NCBI GenBank assembly: GCA_026125895.1
Contig: JAHCKG010000031.1
Span: 1 to 54,129, forward strand
Length of the DNA stretch: 54,129 nucleotides
DNA from: Pseudolabrys sp.
Lineage (GTDB): Bacteria; Pseudomonadota; Alphaproteobacteria; Rhizobiales; Xanthobacteraceae
Direction of reading: 5' to 3'
Shown: in pieces, positions 17,605-25,552 of the stretch
How positions within the stretch are numbered: the stretch's first letter is position 1
Layout of the letters: every line of letters begins with the position of its first letter
The notes under the pieces: model-generated
Told to the model about the DNA's origin: nothing
Seen by the model: the letters and a program-made list of their open reading frames with translations, nothing else
Database searches by the model: none
Program-made: the position numbers and the translations under genes

Positions 17605-18540
17605 ATGAGTGCGCGTCTTAGAATCGCAATCGTCGCCGCTGCGGCGTCGTTCGTCACGACAGCATCGCAAGCGGCCGACTATTCGCCGCCACCTTGCTAC
17701 GATGCCGCGACCATCGCGGCCGGCCACGCCCCTCCGGGCGCCGTGCCGTGCTACTTGCCGCCGCCGCCACCGGTCGTCGTCGAGGAATACTCGGGCTGGT
17801 ATCTGCGCGGCGATATCGGCATCACCAATCAAAGCGTGCGCGACCTCACCAACGTGCAGGACGCCAGCAACAGCGTTTCCAATGTCGGCATCGGCTTCGA
17901 CGCTTCTCCGCTGTTCGGCGTCGGCATCGGCTATTATTTCAACGACTGGCTGCGTTTCGATCTGACGGGCGAGTATCGCTCGAAGGCGAATTTCCACGGT
18001 TCGCAGGTCATCACCAGCGGCGGCTCGACCTATACGGACGAATATTCCGGCAGCAAGTCGGAATGGCTGTTCCTGCTGAACGCCTATGTCGATCTGGGAA
18101 CCTGGAATGGCTTCACGCCATTCGTCGGCGCCGGCGTCGGCGCATCGCGCAACACCATTCACAGCTTCCAGGACGTCAACACGGTCACGTCAGGCGTCGC
18201 CTTTGCGGACGATGCCTCGAAGTGGAATTTCGCCTGGGCGCTGCATGCCGGTCTCGCCTACAAGGTGACGAAGAACTTTACGGTCGAACTCGCCTATCGC
18301 TACGTCAATCTCGGCGACGCTCAATCCGGCGACATCTACACCTACAACGGCATCAACAACATCAACAATCCGATGGAGTTCAAGCATCTCACGTCGCATG
18401 ACGTGAAGCTCGGCCTGCGTTTCAATCTCGACAGCATGGATTGGTTCTCCAGGCCCGCTCCGCAGTACTACGCGCCGGCGCCGCAATACTATTCGCCGCC
18501 GCCGGTCTACGCACCGCCGCCGCTGCAGAGCAGGGGCTAG
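17605..18540 (+). CDS. Outer membrane beta-barrel protein 1
   Basis: 311 aa. Signal peptide MSARLRIAIVAAAASFVTTASQA, a proline-rich linker (PPPPPVVVEEYSG), then a barrel of about eight strands: GWYLRGDIGITNQS, FGVGIGYYFNDWLRFDLTGEYRS, EWLFLLNAYVDLGTWNGFTPFVGAGVGAS, WNFAWALHAGLAYKVTKNFTVELAYRYVNLGDA and DVKLGLRFNLD. It belongs to the Omp25/Opa-like porin family of rhizobia. The C terminus continues past the last strand with a YYAPAPQYYSPPP tail, which is unusual because barrels normally end in an aromatic residue. First gene of a three-gene run. Confidence 0.87.
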   Translation: MSARLRIAIVAAAASFVTTASQAADYSPPPCYDAATIAAGHAPPGAVPCYLPPPPPVVVEEYSGWYLRGDIGITNQSVRDLTNVQDASNSVSNVGIGFDASPLFGVGIGYYFNDWLRFDLTGEYRSKANFHGSQVITSGGSTYTDEYSGSKSEWLFLLNAYVDLGTWNGFTPFVGAGVGASRNTIHSFQDVNTVTSGVAFADDASKWNFAWALHAGLAYKVTKNFTVELAYRYVNLGDAQSGDIYTYNGINNINNPMEFKHLTSHDVKLGLRFNLDSMDWFSRPAPQYYAPAPQYYSPPPVYAPPPLQSRG

Positions 18541-18562
18541 GCGAAGCCGAAGGGGTGGGGTG

Positions 18563-19303
18563 ATGGGTTTGGTTCGGATCTCGGCGATCGGAATGGTGAG
18601 CTTCGCCGGGCTGGCCGGCGCGCAGGCCGCCGACATGCCGGGCAACCGGCCGGTCGATCTGCCGCCCCCGGCGGAGGTGCGGCCACTGGCGCCGCCGGTG
18701 CTCACCGGTTGGTACGTTCGCGGCGACATCGGCTACCGCTGGGGTCACTTGTCGGGCTCAGATCCAGCGCCCAGCTTTCCCGCGCCGGGCAGCGAGAAAC
18801 TGGGCGGCAGCTTCGGCGGCGGCGTCGGCCTCGGCGTCAAGACCGGCTGGCTGCGCACCGACGGCACCATCGATTTCGGCTCGCCGATGAAATACGAGGC
18901 GACGACGCTGACGCCCAACGACACCACGGCCAAAGTGTCGGCCATCACCGCGCTGTTCAATGGCTATCTCGATCTCGGCACCTGGTACCGCGCCACGCCT
19001 TATATCGGCGGCGGCGTCGGTGCGACGCGGCTTCGGGTGAGTGATTATCAAAGCACGGTCGCGCCGCCGTTCTCCGGCGACGGCGCACACAGCCAGTGGA
19101 ATTTCGCCTGGGCGGCGATGGCGGGCGTCGCCTATCGAATCGCGCCCAACATGCAAGTCGATGTCGGTTACCGCTACCTCGCGCTCGGCGATGTTTCGAC
19201 CGCCAGCGACGCCGCCGGACAGATGACACTCAAGAACATCGCCAACCACGAAGTACGGGTCGGCCTGCGTTGGAATTTCGATGATTTGCCCACGGTACGA
19301 TAG
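18563..19303 (+). CDS. Outer membrane beta-barrel protein 2
   Basis: 246 aa. Signal peptide ending near GAQAADMPG, proline-rich spacer, then the same barrel plan as the previous gene: GWYVRGDIGYRWG, LFNGYLDLGTWYRATPYIGGGVGATR, SQWNFAWAAMAGVAYRIAPNMQVDVGYRYLALGD and HEVRVGLRWNFDDLPTVR. The start is the ATG at 18563 after AAGGGGTGGGG rather than the GTG before it. It lies 22 bases after gene 1 and overlaps gene 3 by 23 bases. Confidence 0.87.
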   Translation: MGLVRISAIGMVSFAGLAGAQAADMPGNRPVDLPPPAEVRPLAPPVLTGWYVRGDIGYRWGHLSGSDPAPSFPAPGSEKLGGSFGGGVGLGVKTGWLRTDGTIDFGSPMKYEATTLTPNDTTAKVSAITALFNGYLDLGTWYRATPYIGGGVGATRLRVSDYQSTVAPPFSGDGAHSQWNFAWAAMAGVAYRIAPNMQVDVGYRYLALGDVSTASDAAGQMTLKNIANHEVRVGLRWNFDDLPTVR

Positions 19304-20165
19304 CCCGGTTCGCCCGCGCCCCGCGCGCGCTCTGCTGCTCGGTGCAGCGGTCGCTGTATTCGTGGCGCTGCCGCTTGCCGCGACCGCCGCCGACTGGCCG
19401 GGCGAGGCGCCGCTGCGCGGCTCGTTCGAGCCGCCGCCGGCGGCCGGCAGCGGTATCCGCTGGGACGGCATCAATTTCGGCGGTCAGTTCGGCGTCGGCA
19501 ACATGACCACCGACTTCGGTTCGAGCAACAGCGATCAGGTCGCCTACGATCTGCGCAACACCACGGTCTTGAACGAGTTTCACCCGGAGGAGTGGTCGAC
19601 GCTACCGTCGAGCACGACCAATGGCCGCACCTTCGGCGGCTTTCTCGGTTACAGCGTGCAGTGGGAAGGCGTCATCCTCGGCGCCGACATCACCTACAAC
19701 AAGGCCTCCGGCTTCGAGCAGTCCGAAGCGGACTCGATCGGCCGGCAGCTCAGTACGTCGGACGGCTACAACAATACTGTCCGCATCGACTCGCAGGCGT
19801 CGATCAAACTCAAGGACTACGCCACCTTCCGCGCGCGCGCCGGCTATCCGATGGGGCAGTTCATGCCTTATGCCTTCGCCGGTGTTGCGGTCGGCCGCTT
19901 CGATTACTCTGTCACCACGCGCGTTCGTGCGAGCGGTACCGATGTCGGCGGTGGCGGCGGCAGTCCTTACAGCACCGACAACACCTATACCGACGCCAAG
20001 AACAACGCGTTCTCGGCCGGTTTCGCGGGCGGTCTCGGGCTCGACGTCGCCCTGACGCCAAACGTGTTCCTCCGCGCCGAGTGGGAATATCTCATCTTCT
20101 CGTCGATCAACGGCATTGCCAACTCGATGAACAACGGCCGCGTCGGCGTCGGCCTACGTTTCTAA
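19281..20165 (+). CDS. Outer membrane beta-barrel protein 3
   Basis: 294 aa. Signal segment with VRPRPARALLLGAAVAVFVALPLAATAADWPG, then a barrel: RWDGINFGGQFGVGNMTT, TFGGFLGYSVQWEGVILGADITYN, KDYATFRARAGYPMGQFMPYAFAGVAVGR and FSAGFAGGLGLDVALTPNVFLRAEWEYLIFSS, ending VGVGLRF with the terminal phenylalanine typical of outer-membrane insertion. It is more diverged than proteins 1 and 2. The start overlaps the end of gene 2, so expression is probably coupled. Confidence 0.87.
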   Translation: MICPRYDSPVRPRPARALLLGAAVAVFVALPLAATAADWPGEAPLRGSFEPPPAAGSGIRWDGINFGGQFGVGNMTTDFGSSNSDQVAYDLRNTTVLNEFHPEEWSTLPSSTTNGRTFGGFLGYSVQWEGVILGADITYNKASGFEQSEADSIGRQLSTSDGYNNTVRIDSQASIKLKDYATFRARAGYPMGQFMPYAFAGVAVGRFDYSVTTRVRASGTDVGGGGGSPYSTDNTYTDAKNNAFSAGFAGGLGLDVALTPNVFLRAEWEYLIFSSINGIANSMNNGRVGVGLRF

Positions 20166-20220
20166 TGCATTAAAAATGAGCCATCCTTGACGCGGTAGTT
20201 GACCGGCGCGGGCCGATCGA

Positions 20221-20280
20221 CTATCTCCGCCAGTGGGACACCCCTCCCCAACGAGGGGCTTCTATCTGGAAGGATAGGCT
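20221..20280 (+). ncRNA. Candidate structured serC leader (two hairpins, second one holds the ribosome binding site)
   Basis: Hairpin 1: CCCCTC (20241-20246) with GAGGGG (20253-20258). Hairpin 2: CTATC (20262-20266) with GATAG (20273-20277), whose loop TGGAAG contains the Shine-Dalgarno sequence four to ten bases before the ATG. A second CTATC at 20221-20225 could pair with the same GATAG in an alternative fold. An RNA motif upstream of serC has been described in alphaproteobacteria; matching this copy to it is from memory. Confidence 0.5.
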
Positions 20281-21453
20281 ATGACAGCGACGAAGCCCGG
20301 CGTGCGGCCGGCAAACCCGCACTTTTCGTCCGGCCCCTGCGCCAAGCGCCCCGGCTGGACCCTCCAAGCCCTCAAAGACGCGGCCCTCGGCCGCTCCCAC
20401 CGCGCCAAGATCGGCAAGGCCAAGCTCAAGCAGGCCATCGATCTGACGCGCGAAATTCTCAACGTTCCGGCCGATTACAAGATCGGCATTGTGCCGGCCT
20501 CCGATACCGGGGCCGTCGAAATGGCGCTGTGGTCGATGCTTGGCGCGCGCGGCGTCACCATGCTGGCCTGGGAATCGTTCGGCGAAGGCTGGATCACCGA
20601 CGTGATCAAGCAATTGAAGCTCAAGGACGTCACCGAACTCAAAGCCGGTTACGGCGAATTGCCGGATCTCGCGAAGGTCGATTTCAAGACCGACGTCGTC
20701 TTCACCTGGAACGGCACCACCTCCGGCGTGCGCGTGCCGAACGGCGACTGGATCCCCGCGAACCGCGAAGGCCTGACGATCTGCGACGCCACGTCGGCGG
20801 CGTTCGCGCAGAACCTCGATTTCACCAAGCTCGATGTCGTCACCTTCTCCTGGCAGAAGGTGCTGGGTGGCGAGGGCGCGCACGGCATGCTGATCCTGTC
20901 GCCGCGCGCCGTCGAGCGGCTGGAGAGCTACAAGCCGGCCTGGCCGCTGCCGAAGATCTTCCGCATGACGAAGAACGGCAAGCTCAACGAAGGCATCTTC
21001 GTCGGCGAGACCATCAACACGCCGTCGATGCTGTGCGTCGAGGATTATCTCGACACGCTCAACTGGGCGAAGTCGGTCGGCGGTCTGAAAGGCTTGCAGG
21101 CGCGCTCCGATGCCAACGCCAAGGCGCTGGCCGACTGGGTCGCCAAGACCGCGTGGATCGATCATCTGGCGAAGAAGCCGGAGACGCGGTCGAACACCTC
21201 GGTGTGCCTCGTCGTCGCCGATCCGGCCGTGACCAAGCTCACGCTCGACGAGCAGGCGGCCTTCGCCAAGAGTCTGGCCTCGATCCTCGAGAAGGAAGGC
21301 GTCGCCTACGACATCGCGTTCTATCGCGACGCGCCGCCGGGCCTGCGCATCTGGTGCGGCGCCACCATCGAGACCAAGGACGTCGAAGCTTTGACGCCGT
21401 GGCTCGACTGGGCCTTCGAACAGGCCAAGGCCGCGCTGAACAAGGCGGCGTAA
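20281..21453 (+). CDS. serC: Phosphoserine aminotransferase
   Basis: 390 aa, class V aminotransferase of the alphaproteobacterial SerC type. It converts 3-phosphohydroxypyruvate and glutamate to phosphoserine, step two of serine synthesis, and can also act in pyridoxal phosphate synthesis. Motifs: [54 protein letters not shown] and the PLP lysine in [16 protein letters not shown]. The start follows a hairpin carrying the ribosome binding site. serA lies 160 bases downstream with a palindromic repeat between. Confidence 0.96.
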   Translation: MTATKPGVRPANPHFSSGPCAKRPGWTLQALKDAALGRSHRAKIGKAKLKQAIDLTREILNVPADYKIGIVPASDTGAVEMALWSMLGARGVTMLAWESFGEGWITDVIKQLKLKDVTELKAGYGELPDLAKVDFKTDVVFTWNGTTSGVRVPNGDWIPANREGLTICDATSAAFAQNLDFTKLDVVTFSWQKVLGGEGAHGMLILSPRAVERLESYKPAWPLPKIFRMTKNGKLNEGIFVGETINTPSMLCVEDYLDTLNWAKSVGGLKGLQARSDANAKALADWVAKTAWIDHLAKKPETRSNTSVCLVVADPAVTKLTLDEQAAFAKSLASILEKEGVAYDIAFYRDAPPGLRIWCGATIETKDVEALTPWLDWAFEQAKAALNKAA

Positions 21454-21478
21454 GGCCGCCAATCCGAACATTGATCCC

Positions 21479-21600
21479 GTCACCCTGAGGTGGCCGCCGC
21501 AGGCGGCCCTCGAAGGGCGACGGCCCCGGAATCAAACAATTCGGCCGCCATCCTTCGAGGCTCGCTTCGCTCGCACCTCAGGATGACGGCGCAGACAGCA
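21479..21600. repeat. Palindromic repeat between serC and serA (CATCCTGAGGTG family)
   Basis: The left half (GTCACCCTGAGGTGGCCGCC, then CCTCGAAGGGCGACGG) and right half (CCATCCTTCGAGG, then GCACCTCAGGATGACGG) are inverted versions of each other around an AT-rich centre. It is a fuller copy of the element at 6981-7028 and fills almost the whole serC-serA spacer. Confidence 0.72.
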
Positions 21601-21612
21601 GGATCACATCCC

Positions 21613-23196
21613 ATGCCCAAAGTTCTCATCTCCGACGCTCTGTCTCCCGCCGCCGTCCAGATCTTCAAGGACCGCGGCGTCGAGGTCGATTTCCAGCCCG
21701 CTCTCGGCAAGGACAAGGACAAGCTCGCCGAGATCATCGGCAACTATGACGGCCTCGCCATCCGCTCGGCCACCAAGGTGACGCCCAAGATTCTGGAAAA
21801 CGCCAAGAACCTGCGCGTCATCGGCCGCGCCGGCATCGGCGTCGACAACGTCGATATTCCGGCGGCGACCGCCAAGGGCATCATCGTGATGAACACGCCC
21901 TTCGGCAATTCGATCACCACCGCCGAACACGCCATCTCGCTGATGCTGGCGCTCGCCCGCCAGATTCCGGAAGCCGACCGCTCCACCCAAGCCGGCAAGT
22001 GGGAAAAGAACAAGTTCATGGGCGTCGAGATCACGGCCAAGACGCTCGGCGTCATCGGCTGCGGCAATATCGGCTCGATCGTCGCCGATCGCGCCCTCGG
22101 CCTGCGCATGAAAGTGATCGCCTTCGATCCTTACCTGTCGCCGGAGCGCGCCATCGACATCGGCGTCGAGAAGGTCGAGCTCGACGAACTCTTGAGGCGC
22201 GCCGATTTCATCACGCTGCATACGCCGCTCACCGACAAGACGCGCAACATCCTCGACGCCACGGCGCTGAACAAGACCAAGAAGGGCGTGCGCATCGTCA
22301 ACTGCGCGCGCGGCGGACTGGTCGATGAGAACGCGCTGCGCGCCGCGCTCGACACCGGCCACGTCGCCGGCGCCGCCTTCGACGTCTTCGTGACCGAACC
22401 GGCGACCGAGAATGTGCTGTTCGGCCATCCGAACGTCATCTGCACGCCGCATCTCGGCGCTTCGACGACGGAAGCGCAGGAAAACGTCGCGCTACAGGTC
22501 GCAGAGCAGATGGCCGATTATCTGATGAGCGGCGCCATCACCAACGCCATCAACTTCCCGTCGATCTCGGCGGAAGAAGCGCCGAAGCTCAAGCCGTTCG
22601 TCGAACTGGCCGAGAAGCTCGGCTCGTTCGCCGGCCAACTCACCGAGACCGGTATCTCCAAGGTGCAGATCGCCTACGAAGGCGCGGTGTCGCAGATGAA
22701 CACGCGCGCGCTGACCTCGGCGGCGCTCGCCGGTCTGCTGCGGCCGATGCTCGGCGACGTCAATGTCGTCTCGGCGCCGGTGATCGCCAAGGAGCGCGGC
22801 ATGATCATCGAGGAAACGACGCGGCAGGTGGCCGGCGATTACGACAGCCTCATCACCATCACGGTGCTGACCGAGCGTCAGTCGCGCCACGTCTCCGGCA
22901 CCGTGTTCGCCGATGGCCGCCCGCGCATCGTCAACATCAAGGGCATCCGCATGGACGCGGAATTCGCCCCGTCGATGGTCTACATCACCAACCTCGACAA
23001 GCCGGGCTTCATCGGCAAGTTCTCCGGCACCCTGGGCGAGGCGAACATCAACATCGCCACCTTCCACGTCGGCCGCGAGGCGCCGGGCGCCAATGCGGTG
23101 GCCTTGATCGAGATCGACGGTGAACTGCCGGAGGACGTGCTCGCCAAGGTGCGGGCGCTGCCGCAGGTGCAGTCGGCCAAGCCGCTGCACTTCTAA
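21613..23196 (+). CDS. serA: D-3-phosphoglycerate dehydrogenase
   Basis: 527 aa, the long SerA form. It oxidises 3-phosphoglycerate to 3-phosphohydroxypyruvate with NAD, the first step of serine synthesis. Substrate domain 1-100; Rossmann NAD motif TLGVIGCGNIGS at about 144-155; catalytic Arg in IVNCARGGLVDE and His in CTPHLGAST; then the ASB (allosteric substrate binding) domain (about 320-450) and a C-terminal ACT domain (about 455-527, YITNLDKPGFIGKFSGTLGEANINIATFHVGR). ATG 21613 is chosen over an upstream in-frame start that would translate the repeat. Confidence 0.96.
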   Translation: MPKVLISDALSPAAVQIFKDRGVEVDFQPALGKDKDKLAEIIGNYDGLAIRSATKVTPKILENAKNLRVIGRAGIGVDNVDIPAATAKGIIVMNTPFGNSITTAEHAISLMLALARQIPEADRSTQAGKWEKNKFMGVEITAKTLGVIGCGNIGSIVADRALGLRMKVIAFDPYLSPERAIDIGVEKVELDELLRRADFITLHTPLTDKTRNILDATALNKTKKGVRIVNCARGGLVDENALRAALDTGHVAGAAFDVFVTEPATENVLFGHPNVICTPHLGASTTEAQENVALQVAEQMADYLMSGAITNAINFPSISAEEAPKLKPFVELAEKLGSFAGQLTETGISKVQIAYEGAVSQMNTRALTSAALAGLLRPMLGDVNVVSAPVIAKERGMIIEETTRQVAGDYDSLITITVLTERQSRHVSGTVFADGRPRIVNIKGIRMDAEFAPSMVYITNLDKPGFIGKFSGTLGEANINIATFHVGREAPGANAVALIEIDGELPEDVLAKVRALPQVQSAKPLHF

Positions 23197-23222
23197 ACGG
23201 CGCTATCGAGATCGAATACCGG

Positions 23223-23248
23223 CGGCCGCGGATGTCCATCCGCGGCCG
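23223..23248 (+). terminator. Probable terminator hairpin after serA
   Basis: CGGCCGCGGAT and ATCCGCGGCCG form an 11-bp perfect stem with a GTCC loop, 27 bases after the serA stop. The following GTTGTCATT is only weakly T-rich. Confidence 0.5.
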
Positions 23249-23344
23249 TTGTCATTGAGGCGCGCCTCCGTGCTGCAATATTGCGGTCATAGGGAAACCT
23301 GAATCGCGCCCCTTGATCTCCGGATTGTCTCGGGGAGGTCTTTT

Positions 23345-24988
23345 ATGCGCCGTCAGGTCTTTATCGCCACGCCGGTCGTGCTCGCCGCCATGACGGCATG
23401 TTTCGTCGGCCCGGCTTCCGCCGCGGAGATCGACGGCAAGTCGCGCATCGACAGCGTTATCGTCTATCCCGACGGCGCGACGGTGACCCGTATCGTCACG
23501 GCCGACGCCGCCGCCGGCGACAACACCATCGTGCTGCGTGATTTTCCCGTCTCGCTCGATGCGGCGTCGCTGCGCATCGAAGGCGAGGGCGAGGGCAAGC
23601 TGACCATCGGCGCCATCGATGTCGCCTCGCCGAAGCCGCTGCCGCCGGCCAATCTGCCGGAAATCGACAAGCAAATTGAGACGCTGCGCGACCAGCGCGC
23701 CGCGCTCGACGGCGCCATCGCCGGCGCTCAGGCGCGTCGCAAGTTCGCCGAGCATTTCGCCAGCGCCGCCCCGGCCGGGCTTGGCGACAAGGGCGAGGCG
23801 CGGCCGCTCGCCGAATGGCGCGAAGCCTTCGGCGCCGTGGCCGAGGAAGTCACCGCGGCCGAGGCCGCGGTGCGCGAAGCGAAAATCCGCCAGCGCGATA
23901 TCGACCGCGAACTGGCGCGGCTGGAAAACGAGAGGCGCGCCAATCCGCCGCGAAAACTCGAGCTGCGCATCGGTCTTGCCGCCGCGGCTCCAACATCGGC
24001 CACCTTGCGCGTGACCTATTCGGTGCGCGGCGCGCGCTGGATCCCGCTCTACGACGCGCGCCTCGAGACGGGCGCCAAAGGCGCCAAGCCGTCGCTCGAA
24101 CTGGTGCGCCGCGCCGAGGTGGCGCAGGCAACCGGCGAGGACTGGGACAACGTCGCCTTGACGCTGTCCACGGTGCGCACCGCGCGCGGCGGCAATGCGC
24201 CTGAACTCAATTCGCTCATTGCCCATTACCGGGTGCCGGCGCCGAAGGCCGCGGCGCCGCAGCGCTTCGAAGGACGCGATGCCGCCGCCCCGTCGCCGCC
24301 CGCACTCGCCAGGAAAGAGGCGCAGGAGCAGGAAGCGGCCTTTGACGCCAGCGGCTTCCAGGCGGTGTTCCGCGTGCCCGGCCGCGTCGGCATCGCTGCA
24401 GCGCAGAGCGCCAAGTCGTTCCGCCTCGCCACCGCGACCATCGCGCCGGAGTTGTCGGTACGCGCCGTGCCGGCGCTCGATCAAAGCGCCTTCCTCGAAG
24501 CCAGCTTCAAGAACGCCGACGAAGCGCCGTTGCTGCCCGGCCGCATCGCGCTCTACCGCGATGGGCTGTTCGTCGGCCGTTCGTCGATGACGTTGACGCC
24601 GAAGGATGAACCGGTGCGGCTAGGCTTCGGCGCCGACGATCAGATCAAGGTCACCCGCACCTTGGTGCGCAAGCTCACGGGCAGCGCTGGTCTGATCGGC
24701 TCATCGAAGATCGAGGAGCGTGAGTTCAAGACCACGGTGCGCAACGGCCACAGCTTCCCGGTCAAGGTCAGCATCGAGGATCAGATCCCGGTCAGCGAGG
24801 CCGACGACATCGTGGTCGAGATGCTGCCGGCGACGACGCAGCCGACCGCGCGCGATCTGCACAACCGGCGCGGCGTGCTGGAGTGGGCCTTCGACGCCGC
24901 CCCGGGCGAAGCCCGCGACATCACCTTGGCCTGGCGGGTGCGCTGGCCTAAGGACAAGACCATGATGCTGACGCCGGTCGTGGATTGA
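23345..24988 (+). CDS. DUF4139 (MuiA-like) secreted or periplasmic protein
   Basis: 547 aa. Signal peptide MRRQVFIATPVVLAAMTACFVGPASAAE; DUF4140 N-terminal domain (about 35-130, IDSVIVYPDGATVTRIV); a helical coiled-coil segment (about 140-200); DUF4139 domain (about 215-547) with YSVRGARWIPLYDARL, EDWDNVALTLSTVR and the C-terminal WRVRWP strand. The family is known as mucoidy inhibitor A-like; its biochemical role is unknown. It stands alone between the serA terminator and the HicBA-like pair. Confidence 0.85.
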   Translation: MRRQVFIATPVVLAAMTACFVGPASAAEIDGKSRIDSVIVYPDGATVTRIVTADAAAGDNTIVLRDFPVSLDAASLRIEGEGEGKLTIGAIDVASPKPLPPANLPEIDKQIETLRDQRAALDGAIAGAQARRKFAEHFASAAPAGLGDKGEARPLAEWREAFGAVAEEVTAAEAAVREAKIRQRDIDRELARLENERRANPPRKLELRIGLAAAAPTSATLRVTYSVRGARWIPLYDARLETGAKGAKPSLELVRRAEVAQATGEDWDNVALTLSTVRTARGGNAPELNSLIAHYRVPAPKAAAPQRFEGRDAAAPSPPALARKEAQEQEAAFDASGFQAVFRVPGRVGIAAAQSAKSFRLATATIAPELSVRAVPALDQSAFLEASFKNADEAPLLPGRIALYRDGLFVGRSSMTLTPKDEPVRLGFGADDQIKVTRTLVRKLTGSAGLIGSSKIEEREFKTTVRNGHSFPVKVSIEDQIPVSEADDIVVEMLPATTQPTARDLHNRRGVLEWAFDAAPGEARDITLAWRVRWPKDKTMMLTPVVD

Positions 24989-25060
24989 CGCTGTCCGGCA
25001 AAACGACCTGTCAAAGTCATCGGAAACGGCCTAGTATTGCGGCTGATAGAGGAGCGCACC

Positions 25061-25291
25061 GTGGCCAAGCCGATCGTTGTTCATGCCGATTGGGATCCGG
25101 AAGCCTCGGTCTGGGTTGCGACCACGCAGGACCTGCGTGGCCTGGTGACCGAGGCTGATTCCATCGAGGCTCTGCGAGCCAAGCTTCCCGGTATGGTACT
25201 CGACTTACTGGAAGAGGCGGGAAGCTCCGATTTGCCAGCCTCGATTGAACTCGTGGCGCGATCAAGCGATCGGATCGACGCAGCGGAATAG
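25061..25291 (+). CDS. HicB-like antitoxin (DUF1902 type)
   Basis: 76 aa. VHADWDPEASVWVATTQDLRGLVTEADSIEALRAKLPGMVLDLL is the short DUF1902/HicB partial RNase H fold. There is no added DNA-binding domain. Start GTG 25061 follows GAGGAG; an upstream TTG is unlikely. The stop TAG directly adjoins the HicA-like frame. Its job would be to bind and neutralise that toxin. Confidence 0.75.
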   Translation: MAKPIVVHADWDPEASVWVATTQDLRGLVTEADSIEALRAKLPGMVLDLLEEAGSSDLPASIELVARSSDRIDAAE

Positions 25292-25488
25292 TCACGGCCG
25301 ACTATTATCGTGACGTAATCCGGCTGCTGAAGGAAAGCGGTTTTCGCTTCAAGCGACACGGGCGCGGCGATCACGAAATCTGGTGGAATCCGGACAATTC
25401 GGTCAGCGTGGTTGTGGACCGCAAGCTTAAGTCCCGCTTCACGGCGAACGGCATTCTCAAGGAAGCAGGGCTACCGAAGTCGCTTTAA
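25291..25488 (+). pseudogene. HicA-like mRNA interferase frame without a usable start codon
   Basis: 65 codons reading VTADYYRDVIRLLKESG, FKRHGRGDHEIWW, then RFTANGILKEAGLPKSL and a TAA at 25486. This is a full-length HicA double-stranded-RNA-binding-like toxin with the conserved active-site His in GDH. In relatives the residue before TA-Y is the initiator Met; here the codon is GTC. No ATG, GTG or TTG exists in frame upstream before a stop at 25246, only ATA (25288) and ATC (25261). There is no ATG inside either. The toxin may be silenced by start-codon loss or may start at a weak ATA. Calling it a pseudogene is an inference. Confidence 0.6.
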
Positions 25489-25504
25489 GCGGCGCTGGAG
25501 CCTT

Positions 25505-25518
25505 TTGACCTAGGTCAT
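25505..25518. promoter_or_regulatory. FNR/FixK-like box before phaC, one mismatch
   Basis: TTGACCTAGGTCAT fits TTGA-N6-TCAA except for the last base and is strongly palindromic at its centre (GACCTAGGTC). It lies 34 bases before the phaC ATG. No good -10 element is seen at the matching distance, so the role is uncertain. Confidence 0.3.
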
Positions 25519-25552
25519 GCGACGCGGGGCCGGGCTCCGCTACCGTGTCGTT

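Noticed and set aside
20221-21483. 420-codon minus-strand frame opposite serC
   Set aside because: SerC is clearly encoded on the plus strand; the opposite frame has no recognisable domain.
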